From Alphaproteobacteria bacterium (GTDB lineage Bacteria > Pseudomonadota > Alphaproteobacteria > Puniceispirillales > Puniceispirillaceae): a DNA stretch of 13,609 nt. Positions 6,647-13,609 of this stretch are shown here, piece by piece. Under the pieces are notes generated by a model. It saw only the letters and a program-made list of their open reading frames with translations. It made no database searches and was not told the DNA's origin. The position numbers were made by a program, and so were the translations under genes. How positions within the stretch are numbered: the first letter of the stretch is position 1; each line of letters begins with the position of its first letter. The DNA is taken from positions 1 to 13,609 of the forward strand of contig WTHV01000007.1 of assembly GCA_011525265.1 (NCBI GenBank). The letters are read 5' to 3'.

Positions 6647-7486
6647 CTAATCAATATAATTGTCAGCCCGCAGGCCAGCTCTTTGTAAATGGATAGGCAA
6701 AAGGCGGCCATAAAGCTGTTTGGTACGCTCTGGCGATCCCACCATATTTGGCTCTTCTACATAAGAGAAAATAGCCACATGTCGCGGTGTCTTGCCGCGC
6801 AAAGGTGAGACACGGTGCAGGGAATAACGCCCTTTGAATAATTGCAAATCCCCTGCCTCTAATGCGAGGCGACGAATTTTATCAGAGGTGCCGGCTAGCA
6901 CCTTTTTGACCTCTTCAAAATTCTCACCGCCGCGCCTGATATTTGGGGCATATTCAAATAAGCCCCCCTCATCCGCATTTTGAATCGCCAAGGTGATGGT
7001 GAAATTATTTGTATCATAATGCCATGGAAAGCCCTCACCTTCATCGGCGGTATTGACAATCACATCGGCAAGCGGGTCAGCATAGCGATAGAATTTTTCC
7101 TGGCGCAAACAGCTTTTGATAAAGGGGTCAAATGCCGGGAAATCATGGATGGTACGAAGGGTGCCTGTTTTTTCAAAATTATCTGCGGGGATAAAGGCGT
7201 TTGATCTGTCAAAAAATTGTCGTCTTGGATCATCCTCAGGCAGGGTGGGATCATCTGTGGTGAAATAGGGGTTGGTACGGTTAAATGACCGGTGCGCTAG
7301 ATGGGCCACATTATCAGCTTCTTGTGTGAGCTGCCTGATGGCCTGAGGCGTTAAAAACCCTTTGAGAACAGCGCAGCCGACATCATCAAGCTGGGCTTGG
7401 ATATCAGCAATCAGCGCTTGTTTTTCAGCGCCGTCTTGGTCAATAGGATAGCGTTCAAGGTCGATTAAATCTGCGATGTCGCTCAT
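6647..7486 (-). CDS. Fe(II)/2-oxoglutarate oxygenase, ArpA/BesD-like
   Basis: A 279-residue non-heme iron oxygenase. The facial triad is clear: His156-x-Asp158 in FPWHYDTNNFTITLAIQ and His224 in FKGRYSLHRVSP, with Arg235 eleven residues later to hold 2-oxoglutarate. Other conserved-looking blocks are FFDRSNAFIPADNF (91-104), FEYAPNIR (177-184), LEAGDLQLFKGRYSLHR (209-225) and MVGSPERTKQLYGRLLPIH (248-266). It looks like the group called ArpA/2OG-Fe(II) oxygenase and, from memory, like the BesD amino-acid halogenase family. Those halogenases have Gly/Ala instead of the triad Asp. Here Asp is present, so hydroxylation is predicted. The substrate is unknown. A G-run (AAAAGGGGGGG) lies about nine bases before the ATG. 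It is 68 bases downstream of the second oxygenase, probably in one operon. Confidence 0.88.
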   Translation of the reverse strand: MSDIADLIDLERYPIDQDGAEKQALIADIQAQLDDVGCAVLKGFLTPQAIRQLTQEADNVAHLAHRSFNRTNPYFTTDDPTLPEDDPRRQFFDRSNAFIPADNFEKTGTLRTIHDFPAFDPFIKSCLRQEKFYRYADPLADVIVNTADEGEGFPWHYDTNNFTITLAIQNADEGGLFEYAPNIRRGGENFEEVKKVLAGTSDKIRRLALEAGDLQLFKGRYSLHRVSPLRGKTPRHVAIFSYVEEPNMVGSPERTKQLYGRLLPIHLQRAGLRADNYID

Positions 7487-7554
7487 GCTAATCCCCCCCT
7501 TTTATCGTAGTTTTTCAAAAAGGAAGCAGGCTTGTCTAGCAAAAAATAGATGAC

Positions 7555-8097
7555 TTATCGCCAACGAGGTCCAAAGAACCATGCGACAAGGCTATAGCGT
7601 GTTCCTGCTGTGACGGGGCTGACTTTGTGACGCAGATAAGAGGGAAAAAGGATCAGCGTGCCCTTGGCTCTGAAATCAGCCGTTGTTTTGACCTCTTCAA
7701 ATTCAAAATCGCCGCCCTCATAGCTGTTAGGCGCGCTTAGTTGAAGGCTCACAGATATTTTTCTGTCTTGTTCATCTTGCGATGACCAATGCACATCATG
7801 ATGCCAGTCATAATGACCTTGATAGCGCGCGTCATAACAGGTGAATTGCATATCAGCTTGGTCTGTCACATCAAGGCCAAAAGAGGCGTCATTCACACGC
7901 TGAACATGAGCCCACAAACGGTCTTTCAGCCACTGTGATGACAGCCACGCAATTTGGCTTTTACGAAGCGTCTCAGCATTATCTGCGGTTGAAAATACCG
8001 TGCCATCTTGTAATGCTGATTTATCTGCGAGCGCAAATATTTCTGCTATCTCTGCCTCATCAAAGGCATGTGGAATAACATCAAATAGCTGGCGCAT
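7555..8097 (-). CDS. Fe(II)/2-oxoglutarate oxygenase, prolyl-4-hydroxylase (P4Hc/PKHX) type
   Basis: A 180-residue single-domain oxygenase. His99-x-Asp101 in YDWHHDVHW and His157 in SYLRHKVSPV form the iron site, and Arg167 (GTRYSLVAW) is the 2-oxoglutarate ligand ten residues on. The middle block RKISVSLQLSAPNSYEGGDFEF (112-133) and LILFPSYLRHKVSPVTAG (148-165) are typical of P4Hc enzymes common in marine bacteria and phages. Substrate could be a protein prolyl residue or a small molecule; nothing in the sequence decides this. AAAGGG lies about five to six bases before the ATG. It is the first gene of the minus-strand oxygenase pair. Confidence 0.9.
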   Translation of the reverse strand: MRQLFDVIPHAFDEAEIAEIFALADKSALQDGTVFSTADNAETLRKSQIAWLSSQWLKDRLWAHVQRVNDASFGLDVTDQADMQFTCYDARYQGHYDWHHDVHWSSQDEQDRKISVSLQLSAPNSYEGGDFEFEEVKTTADFRAKGTLILFPSYLRHKVSPVTAGTRYSLVAWFFGPRWR

Positions 8098-8239
8098 TAC
8101 TACCCTTTCTTGCGTGGTGCTTTTTTGTAAGGTTTAGCCGTTTGTTATCTATTTGTATAGCGGACTGACGCAATGGCTTGCTGTTATGGCATTATCAGGT
8201 AAGGTCAAAAGGTGGCGCAATTACGCTTGAGGGAGTGAT
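8098..8239. promoter_or_regulatory. Divergent intergenic region between the oxygenase pair and the hydroxylase gene
   Basis: About 140 bases that must promote the minus-strand oxygenases and the plus-strand hydroxylase-family gene. A weak minus-strand candidate is TTGCGT, 18 bases, GATAAC. No palindrome or riboswitch-like structure stands out. Confidence 0.35.
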
Positions 8240-9259
8240 ATGGCTAAAGACGATCATGCTTCTGCGGAGCAACAACCGCAATCAGCTTTTTCGCGTATGT
8301 GGCATTATCGCCCTGATGTGCCGATTAAGACAGCGCCGTATTTTACCACGCGCCCCTCTCTATCTCAGATGATTGCGTGGACTTACCGGCAATGGTTATT
8401 TGTCACAGAGCGTTCTATTCTGCTGATTATAACCACTGTGTCTTTTCTGTTTTTTCAGCCTGAATTAGCCGTGATGACAGAATTGGAATGGGGCTGGATT
8501 CTTGGGCTATATGGCCGCAATCTTATTTTAATGTGCGCTGTGGCAGGTGGTTTGCATTTCTATTTTTACAAAAAGAACGCCCAAGCAGATATGTTGCGCT
8601 ATGATACCCGTACATTGGCAGATAAGCAGGCGCAATTCACCTTTGGCAATCAGCTTCATGATAATATGTTTTGGACATTGGCAAGTGGGGTGAGTTTTTG
8701 GACGGCTTATGAGGTCTTGCTCTTTTGGGCAATGGCAAATGGCTTTGCGCCTGTGATGGTGTTTGCAGAAAGTAAAGCGCTGTTCATCTTGATGATATTT
8801 TTGACTCCCTTGTGGATTTCATTCCATTTTTATTGGGTGCATCGCGCGCTGCATTGGGGGCCTTTATATCGCATCTCTCACGCTTTGCATCACCGTAATA
8901 CGAATGTGGGGCCATGGTCTGGGCTGTCTATGCATCCGATTGAACATCTCTTGTTCTTCTCTTCTATCCTTATCCATTTTGTTGTGCCATCAAGCCCGTT
9001 TCACATCCTATTTCATATGCAGCACCAATCACTGACCGCTGCAACATCGCATACAGGCTATCAGGCAGTGCTTGTGGGGGATAAAAGCTATCTTGCCCTT
9101 GGTACATTCCACCACCAAATGCATCATCGGTATTTTGATTGCAATTATGGCAATTTGGAAATGCCGTGGGATAAATGGTTTGGCTCATTCCATGATGGAA
9201 CAGAAGACAGCCACGAGGCGTTTAAAATGCGCAAAAGAAAAATGATGGCAAAATCATAG
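8240..9259 (+). CDS. Membrane di-iron fatty-acid/sterol hydroxylase family protein
   Basis: A 339-residue integral membrane enzyme of the FA_hydroxylase (sterol desaturase) superfamily. The eight-histidine-type motifs are visible: HRALH (201-205), HALHH (214-218), HPIEH (232-236) and HHQMHH (291-296), followed by RYFDCNYGN. Membrane segments lie about residues 58-72, 88-110, 145-170 and 180-200, with the metal-binding loops on the cytoplasmic side. The family hydroxylates or desaturates lipids such as fatty acids, sterols, carotenoids or ceramide-like lipids; no specific substrate can be named here. GAGGGAG at 8229-8235 lies four bases before the ATG. It has no lipid-gene neighbour and converges with the ABC ATPase gene, 25 bases away. 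Confidence 0.92.
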   Translation: MAKDDHASAEQQPQSAFSRMWHYRPDVPIKTAPYFTTRPSLSQMIAWTYRQWLFVTERSILLIITTVSFLFFQPELAVMTELEWGWILGLYGRNLILMCAVAGGLHFYFYKKNAQADMLRYDTRTLADKQAQFTFGNQLHDNMFWTLASGVSFWTAYEVLLFWAMANGFAPVMVFAESKALFILMIFLTPLWISFHFYWVHRALHWGPLYRISHALHHRNTNVGPWSGLSMHPIEHLLFFSSILIHFVVPSSPFHILFHMQHQSLTAATSHTGYQAVLVGDKSYLALGTFHHQMHHRYFDCNYGNLEMPWDKWFGSFHDGTEDSHEAFKMRKRKMMAKS

Positions 9260-9284
9260 GCAGGACAGATTTTTGTATCTCAAT

Positions 9285-10382
9285 CTAATTTAGTCTTAAT
9301 CCTGTTTGCGGATCAAAATAGGATAATTTGCTCATATTGAATGTGAAGGTCATTCTTTCACCTGAGGCGGCTTTCGTATCGCCTGGCACGCGGGCTGTTA
9401 CTTCTTTGCCGCCAAGGCTTAACAAGACATAAGTATCTGCGCCGGCTGGTTCGACCACATCAACCAAACAGTCTGACGTTTCCAACCCCTTTGATTTGCG
9501 CAATGTCGCATCACCAATATCTTCTGGTCTGATGCCAATAATAACCTCATCAGGGAGGTTCTTAGCAGATGTGTCATGGAGCACCAACGGTTGTTCTGTG
9601 CCGCGATCAATGACCAATTCACAGCCCTTGCCATTTGTTTTGACCTTACTTGGGATAAGGTTCATTGCTGGTGAGCCCATGAAATCAGCCACAAATAGAT
9701 TTGCGGGCGTTGTATAGATTTCAGATGGCGTTCCGATTTGTTGCACCACCCCGCCCTTCATAACGACAATTTTTGTGGCAAGTGTCATTGCTTCGATTTG
9801 GTCATGAGTCACATAAACCATCGAGGCACCAAGCTCCTTATGAAGCTTTTTGATTTCTGTGCGCATTTCAACACGCAATTTCGCATCAAGGTTTGATAAT
9901 GGCTCATCGAATAAAAAGAGCTTTGGATCACGCACCAAGGCACGCCCCATTGCAACACGTTGTCTTTGACCGCCTGATAATTGACCGGGGCGACGTGATA
10001 GAAGCGCTTCGATTTGCAGCTGTTTTGCCACCTGTTCAAGCTTGGCTTCACGTGTTGCCTTATCAATGCCTCTTACCTTCATCCCAAAGGTAATATTATT
10101 GGCAACAGACATTGTGGGATAAAGCGCATAAGATTGAAACACCATCGCAATATCACGGTCTTTGGGAGACACAGATGTCATATCGCGCTCGCCAATAGAG
10201 ATTGAGCCAGATGTAATTTCCTCAAGGCCCGCAATACAATTTAGCAACGTAGATTTGCCGCAACCAGATGGTCCAACAAGTACAAGAAAGTCACCCTCTT
10301 CTATTTGGACATTGACGTCTTTCAGTATGTTTAAGGCGCCATAATTTTTATGAAGGTTCTTGATATCTAAAATAGTATTCAT
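9285..10382 (-). CDS. Sugar ABC transporter ATPase, UgpC/MalK type
   Basis: A 365-residue cytoplasmic ATPase that powers the importer. Walker A GPSGCGKST (37-45), Q-loop Gln83, signature LSGGQ (135-139), Walker B LFLFDE (155-160) and switch His193 are all intact. After about residue 235 (FMGSPAMNL) it continues into the MalK-type TOBE/OB regulatory domain, which is the mark of carbohydrate (CUT1) transporters and gives the family length of about 360. It is the last gene of the operon, six bases after the MalG-type permease, with AAAGGG about ten bases before the ATG. Family members are often shared by several sugar importers, so it may serve others too. Confidence 0.95.
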   Translation of the reverse strand: MNTILDIKNLHKNYGALNILKDVNVQIEEGDFLVLVGPSGCGKSTLLNCIAGLEEITSGSISIGERDMTSVSPKDRDIAMVFQSYALYPTMSVANNITFGMKVRGIDKATREAKLEQVAKQLQIEALLSRRPGQLSGGQRQRVAMGRALVRDPKLFLFDEPLSNLDAKLRVEMRTEIKKLHKELGASMVYVTHDQIEAMTLATKIVVMKGGVVQQIGTPSEIYTTPANLFVADFMGSPAMNLIPSKVKTNGKGCELVIDRGTEQPLVLHDTSAKNLPDEVIIGIRPEDIGDATLRKSKGLETSDCLVDVVEPAGADTYVLLSLGGKEVTARVPGDTKAASGERMTFTFNMSKLSYFDPQTGLRLN

Positions 10383-10388
10383 AACGTT

Positions 10389-11273
10389 TTAACCCTTTAC
10401 CGATCCAGCGGTTAACCCGCGAATAAAATATTTCCCAGCGAGAATATAAACAAGCAATGTGGGAAGTGCCGCAATAATGGCGGCGGCCATATCCACATTA
10501 TAGGCCTTTACCCCTGTGGTTGAATTAACGATGTTGTTTAAAGCAACTGTAACCGGCTGTGTGCCTGCTTGAGAGAATGAGACGCCGAACAGAAAATCAT
10601 TCCAAATTTGCGTGAATTGCCAAATGACCGTCACCACAATAATTGGCAGTGAAAGTGGTAAGAAGATTGACCAGAATATTCTGAAAAACCCTGCCCCATC
10701 AATTTTTGCCGCTTTGGTTAATTCTTGCGATATTGAAACGTAATAATTGCGGAAGAATAAGGTCGTAAAGCCAATGCCATAGACAACATGGACGAATATC
10801 AGCCCTTGTATGGAGCCTGCAAGGCCCATGATCCCAAGTAATTTTGCCATAGGTAATAGGACAACTTGGAAGGGGATGAAGCAGCCAAATAACATCAAAG
10901 CAAAGATGATATCTGCGCCTTTGAAGCGCCATTGTGCAATAACATAGCCGTTCAACGCGCCAATAAATGTCGAGAGTAGCACCGCTGGTATCGCCAAACT
11001 GACCGAATTCCAAAAATAGGGTGAAAGCCCTTCACATTTAATGCCCGTACAGGCCTGTGACCATGCGATTTGCCATGCATCAAATGTAATGTCACGCGGT
11101 AGGGCAATTAATGAGCCAGAACGAATTTCATCTAAATGCTTTAATGATGTTGTCACCATCACAAATAAAGGCATGAGAAAATACAGCGCAAAGACGCTCA
11201 AAATGACGTAAAGACCAATGCGTAATATGACTGTCTGAGCCGTCTTCATCGATGAATTATATGTCTTATCCAT
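10389..11273 (-). CDS. Sugar ABC transporter permease, MalG type
   Basis: A 294-residue inner-membrane permease of the CUT1 family, one of the two translocation-path subunits. The ATPase-coupling EAA loop is ELTKAAKIDGAGFFRIFWSIFLP (184-206). Six helices are visible, with the first around 18-42. I start it at the ATG at 11273; an earlier in-frame start at 11321 would overlap the previous gene by more than 50 bases. From 11273 the overlap is 8 bases (ATGGATAA), typical of translational coupling. A loop around residues 75-80 (CTGIKC) carries two cysteines, as I recall for glucose-type MalG proteins. It ends GLTAGSVKG, a common MalG-family terminus. Confidence 0.93.
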   Translation of the reverse strand: MDKTYNSSMKTAQTVILRIGLYVILSVFALYFLMPLFVMVTTSLKHLDEIRSGSLIALPRDITFDAWQIAWSQACTGIKCEGLSPYFWNSVSLAIPAVLLSTFIGALNGYVIAQWRFKGADIIFALMLFGCFIPFQVVLLPMAKLLGIMGLAGSIQGLIFVHVVYGIGFTTLFFRNYYVSISQELTKAAKIDGAGFFRIFWSIFLPLSLPIIVVTVIWQFTQIWNDFLFGVSFSQAGTQPVTVALNNIVNSTTGVKAYNVDMAAAIIAALPTLLVYILAGKYFIRGLTAGSVKG

Positions 11274-12141
11274 GATTTTTCGACCGTAATTCTGAATATA
11301 AATAAGGGACAACAATTGCAAAGACGACGACCATCATGATCATAGCCGAGCTTGCCGCTTGACCAACATTACCGCGTGAAAATGCCATTGTGTACATATA
11401 GGTTGCAGGCAGGTCAGTCGCATAGCCAGGCCCCCCACCGGTGAGCGCAATAACCAAATCAAAAGACTTAATGGCAAGGTGCGCCAACACAATAAAGGCT
11501 GACATAAAAATCGGTGCCATTGATGGCATGATGATTGAGGTATAGATGCGCCATGTTGGAATACCATCTACCTGAGCGGCCTTGATGATTTCTTGGTCAA
11601 CAGACCGAAGCCCTGCCAAGAATAAAGCCATAACAAAGCCACTAGCTTGCCATACGCCTGCGAGTGTGACGGCATAAATGGCTTTATCAGGGTTCACCAA
11701 CCAATCAAATGTAAAGCTCTCAAACCCCCACCCTTGCACTGTCGCTTGCAGGCCAAGGCCAGGGTTTAATATCCATTTCCATGCGGTGCCTGTTACAATC
11801 AAAGACAATGCCATGGGATAAAGATAGATAGTCCGGATAAAACCTTCTGTGCGAATTTTCTGATCAAGTAAAATAGCAAGAAGCAGGCCAAGCACCATAG
11901 CGATGGCAATAAACAGCCCGCCAAAGATGAACATATTCTCAAAAGCGGTCTCCCACCTTGGTGAGGCAAAGAGCCTGTCATACTGAATTGTGCCAACCAA
12001 ATCATATTTTGGGAGCAATTTGGATTTCGTAAAAGACACCCAAGCCGTCCAGCCAATAAAACCATAAACAAACACTAATACACCTGCGAATGAGGGCGTT
12101 AGCACCAGTTTTGGCATATGTTTTTCAAGCCAATGTATCAT
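11266..12141 (-). CDS. Sugar ABC transporter permease, MalF type
   Basis: A 291-residue inner-membrane permease partner of the MalG-type protein. The EAA loop is EIIKAAQVDGIPTWRIYTSIIMP (184-206), and LTGGGPGYATDLPATYMY (233-250) is a conserved CUT1 segment near the last helices. Membrane segments include about 18-38, 70-92, 108-125, 160-178, 210-232 and 262-282. It is the smaller MalF type without the long extra periplasmic domain of E. coli MalF. An AAGG stands about 12 bases before the ATG. Gene order (binding protein, MalF, MalG, ATPase) and tight coupling show one operon. Confidence 0.93.
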   Translation of the reverse strand: MIHWLEKHMPKLVLTPSFAGVLVFVYGFIGWTAWVSFTKSKLLPKYDLVGTIQYDRLFASPRWETAFENMFIFGGLFIAIAMVLGLLLAILLDQKIRTEGFIRTIYLYPMALSLIVTGTAWKWILNPGLGLQATVQGWGFESFTFDWLVNPDKAIYAVTLAGVWQASGFVMALFLAGLRSVDQEIIKAAQVDGIPTWRIYTSIIMPSMAPIFMSAFIVLAHLAIKSFDLVIALTGGGPGYATDLPATYMYTMAFSRGNVGQAASSAMIMMVVVFAIVVPYLYSELRSKNHG

Positions 12142-12164
12142 TAATCAAAACCTTAAAGAAAAAG

Positions 12165-12195
12165 AAGGTGCACCTATCGGAAAGACAGGTGCACT
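12165..12195 (-). terminator. Intra-operon hairpin with U-rich tail after the binding-protein gene
   Basis: On the minus strand GTGCACCT (12194-12187) and AGGTGCAC (12175-12168) form an 8-bp stem with an 11-base loop, followed by CTTCTTTTTCTTT. This has the form of an intrinsic terminator or attenuator, nine bases after the binding-protein stop at 12204 and well before the permease start at 12141. Such elements commonly give more binding protein than permease by partial termination or by shielding the 3' end. Confidence 0.7.
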
Positions 12196-12203
12196 TTTGT
12201 TAT

Positions 12204-13451
12204 TTATAGGCTGTTCGCAACAGCGTTTGCCAACATTTCAACAGCATCAGCTGATGACATATCAGAGTTGAAATGTGCTGTTACAACATCTGTGATAGCA
12301 CCAGCTTGTGCACCGCGAAGTGCCATGCCATGCGCATATGATGGCAATAGAGAGCCGCCATAGTTGCTTGCTGCCATATCTTGTGCAGATGCGTGCGCAC
12401 ATGGGTCGAAATCATCCAATGCGACATCTGTACGTGCTGGGATTGAGCCTTTGTTCAGGTTGAATGTCTTTTGGAAATTCTGACCAACAATCAACTCAGC
12501 CAATAGTGCCTGACCTGCTTGTTTGTCTGCACCATCAACCGCAAACATGGCAAAGCTATCGACGTTATACAAGAAGCCTTCACCTGGTGTTGAGGCACAT
12601 AGGAAATCAATACCAGGACGCTTGCCAGCGGCCAAGAATTCACCTTTTGCCCAGTCACCCATGATTTGGAATGCGGCTTCGCCATTCATGACCATTGCTG
12701 TTGCAAGGTTCCAGTCACGACCAGAGAAGTCAGCATCTACATAGCCACGCATTTTGCGCATTTGATCAAAGACAGCAACCATTGTGCTTGACTTTAATGT
12801 TGCCATATCCAATTCGACGAACGCCTTTTGGAAGAACTCAGGACCACCAATACCAAGTGCAACAGCTTCGAAAACTGTCGCATCTTGCCATGCTTGGCCA
12901 CCATGTGCCAAAGGTGTGATACCTGCTGCTGCTAGCTTGTCAGCGGCTGCGTTGAACTCGTCCCATGTTGCTGGCATTGCGATACCATTTTTCGCCAATA
13001 CATCAGCATTTGCCCAAATCCAGTCAATTCTGTGGACGTTCACAGGTGCAGCACACCATGAACCTTCACATTTCATGTGACCGGCAATATTGGCAGGCAA
13101 TACATCTTCCCAGCCATTGGCTTCTGCCACAGCTGAGATATCAGCAAGCACACCTTCTTCGTACCATTCTTGGATTGAAGGGCCTTTAAGCTGAACAGCT
13201 GTTGGGGCATTACCTGAAAGAACACGCGCACGAAGCGCTGTCATAGCAGCGTCACCGCCACCACCAGCAACTGGCATATCAGTCCATACACCGCCGCGTG
13301 ATGCAAATTCCTGCTGCAACACGGCAACAGATTTGGCTTCACCACCTGAAGTCCACCAATGAAGAACTTCAGCTTGTGGTTCGGCTTTGGCAGTTTGTGC
13401 TGCCATCACTGTCATAGCAGCGACTGCTGCAATACTCATAAAGTGTTTCAT
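12204..13451 (-). CDS. Periplasmic sugar-binding protein, glucose/mannose type (GtsA-like)
   Basis: A 415-residue solute-binding protein that captures the sugar for the importer encoded downstream. Signal peptide MKHFMSIAAVAAMTVMAAQTAKA, cleaved before EPQ, then the stacking Trp pair WW (32-33) in VLHWWTSGGEAKSV. Other family marks are GGGGDAAMTALRARVLSGNAPTAVQLKG, APVNVHRIDWIWANADVLAKNGI, and the repeated cysteines (KCEGSWC, LCAST, DPCAH) that could form disulfides. This pattern fits the glucose/mannose-binding proteins of Pseudomonas (GtsA) and Thermus; a glucose ligand is probable but not certain. I chose this ATG because GGGAGG (13464-13459) lies seven bases upstream. An ATG at 13466 overlaps that site and is rejected. 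Confidence 0.93.
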   Translation of the reverse strand: MKHFMSIAAVAAMTVMAAQTAKAEPQAEVLHWWTSGGEAKSVAVLQQEFASRGGVWTDMPVAGGGGDAAMTALRARVLSGNAPTAVQLKGPSIQEWYEEGVLADISAVAEANGWEDVLPANIAGHMKCEGSWCAAPVNVHRIDWIWANADVLAKNGIAMPATWDEFNAAADKLAAAGITPLAHGGQAWQDATVFEAVALGIGGPEFFQKAFVELDMATLKSSTMVAVFDQMRKMRGYVDADFSGRDWNLATAMVMNGEAAFQIMGDWAKGEFLAAGKRPGIDFLCASTPGEGFLYNVDSFAMFAVDGADKQAGQALLAELIVGQNFQKTFNLNKGSIPARTDVALDDFDPCAHASAQDMAASNYGGSLLPSYAHGMALRGAQAGAITDVVTAHFNSDMSSADAVEMLANAVANSL

Positions 13452-13458
13452 TTGAAAA

Positions 13459-13464
13459 CCTCCC
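13459..13464 (-). promoter_or_regulatory. Strong ribosome binding site of the sugar-binding protein
   Basis: The minus strand reads GGGAGG here, seven bases before the ATG. It decides the start at 13451 over the upstream in-frame ATG at 13466 and is the best ribosome site of the operon, in line with high binding-protein synthesis. Confidence 0.8.
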
Positions 13465-13484
13465 ATTGAATCTCTACGAACCCT

Positions 13485-13506
13485 ATAATGGGTATCTGCC
13501 CATTAT
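13485..13506. promoter_or_regulatory. 8-bp-arm palindrome in the sugar-operon leader (candidate operator)
   Basis: ATAATGGG (13485-13492) and CCCATTAT (13499-13506) are perfect arms around a six-base centre, 34-55 bases before the binding-protein start. It may be a repressor site near the -10, or a leader hairpin. The rest of the 13467-13609 leader is AT-rich with no clear gene; no consensus promoter can be placed with confidence. Confidence 0.5.
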
Positions 13507-13609
13507 GAAGAATCCAATGCAAAAAAGGAGATCTAAGCCTAAACGTGGAAATTAAATTTTTAAAATATTACCTATTGTTACTTTTATTCATGTATCTTTA
13601 CACTAAAGT

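Noticed and set aside
6647..7486. Idea that the ArpA/BesD-like enzyme is a halogenase
   Set aside because: The triad position that is Gly or Ala in Fe/2OG halogenases is Asp158 here, so the chloride site is filled.
12464..13189. Several plus-strand open frames within the sugar-binding-protein gene
   Set aside because: They lie opposite a complete binding-protein gene in an operon and look like by-products of its codon use.
13484..13489. TATAAT on the plus strand as a -10 promoter element
   Set aside because: No -35 stands at the right distance, no plus-strand gene follows in the window, and the bases are part of the palindrome.
1..13609. CRISPR array, insertion sequence, tRNA or phage attachment site
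   Set aside because: No regularly spaced repeats, terminal inverted repeats, transposase or integrase genes, or tRNA cloverleaf were seen on either strand.

Overview
The window looks like chromosomal DNA of a free-living, probably marine, alphaproteobacterium with fairly low GC. I infer this from the gene content: a short protein matching the TIGR03643/DUF2805 family, two EamA exporters, an ATP10-like protein, P4H-type and ArpA/BesD-like 2-oxoglutarate oxygenases, and a glucose-type ABC importer. SAR116-like bacteria would fit, but the sequence alone does not prove it. I see no tRNA, rRNA, CRISPR array, transposase or phage gene. The window is densely coded, and no gap between genes exceeds about 165 bases.

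Left part (1-3725, plus strand): the tail of an upstream gene, an EamA exporter, a small lipoprotein, an L-2-haloacid dehalogenase with the full known catalytic set, a secreted DUF4864-like protein and a second EamA exporter. Positions 3722-4401 hold a minus-strand pair, a small secreted four-cysteine protein followed two bases later by a DUF2805 protein. The last base-pairs of the DUF2805 gene overlap the end of the second exporter at a shared CTAG. Diverging from this pair is a plus-strand couple at 4528-5394: an exported ATP10/thioredoxin-fold-like protein without CXXC and a dimeric alpha/beta-barrel (ABM-like) protein.

Middle part (5559-9259): a stand-alone ATP-grasp ligase on the plus strand faces two minus-strand Fe(II)/2-oxoglutarate oxygenases, one P4H-like and one ArpA/BesD-like. 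A membrane di-iron fatty-acid/sterol hydroxylase family gene is transcribed divergently from the oxygenases. This group of four tailoring-type enzymes is the most likely place for an uncharacterised small pathway, although joint function is only inferred.

Right part (9285-13451, minus strand): a complete four-gene sugar ABC importer in the order binding protein, MalF-type permease, MalG-type permease, UgpC/MalK-type ATPase. It has an 8-bp-arm palindrome in its leader and a hairpin plus U-rich run after the binding-protein gene. That layout suits high expression of the binding protein relative to the membrane parts. No regulator or sugar-metabolism gene for it is inside the window.
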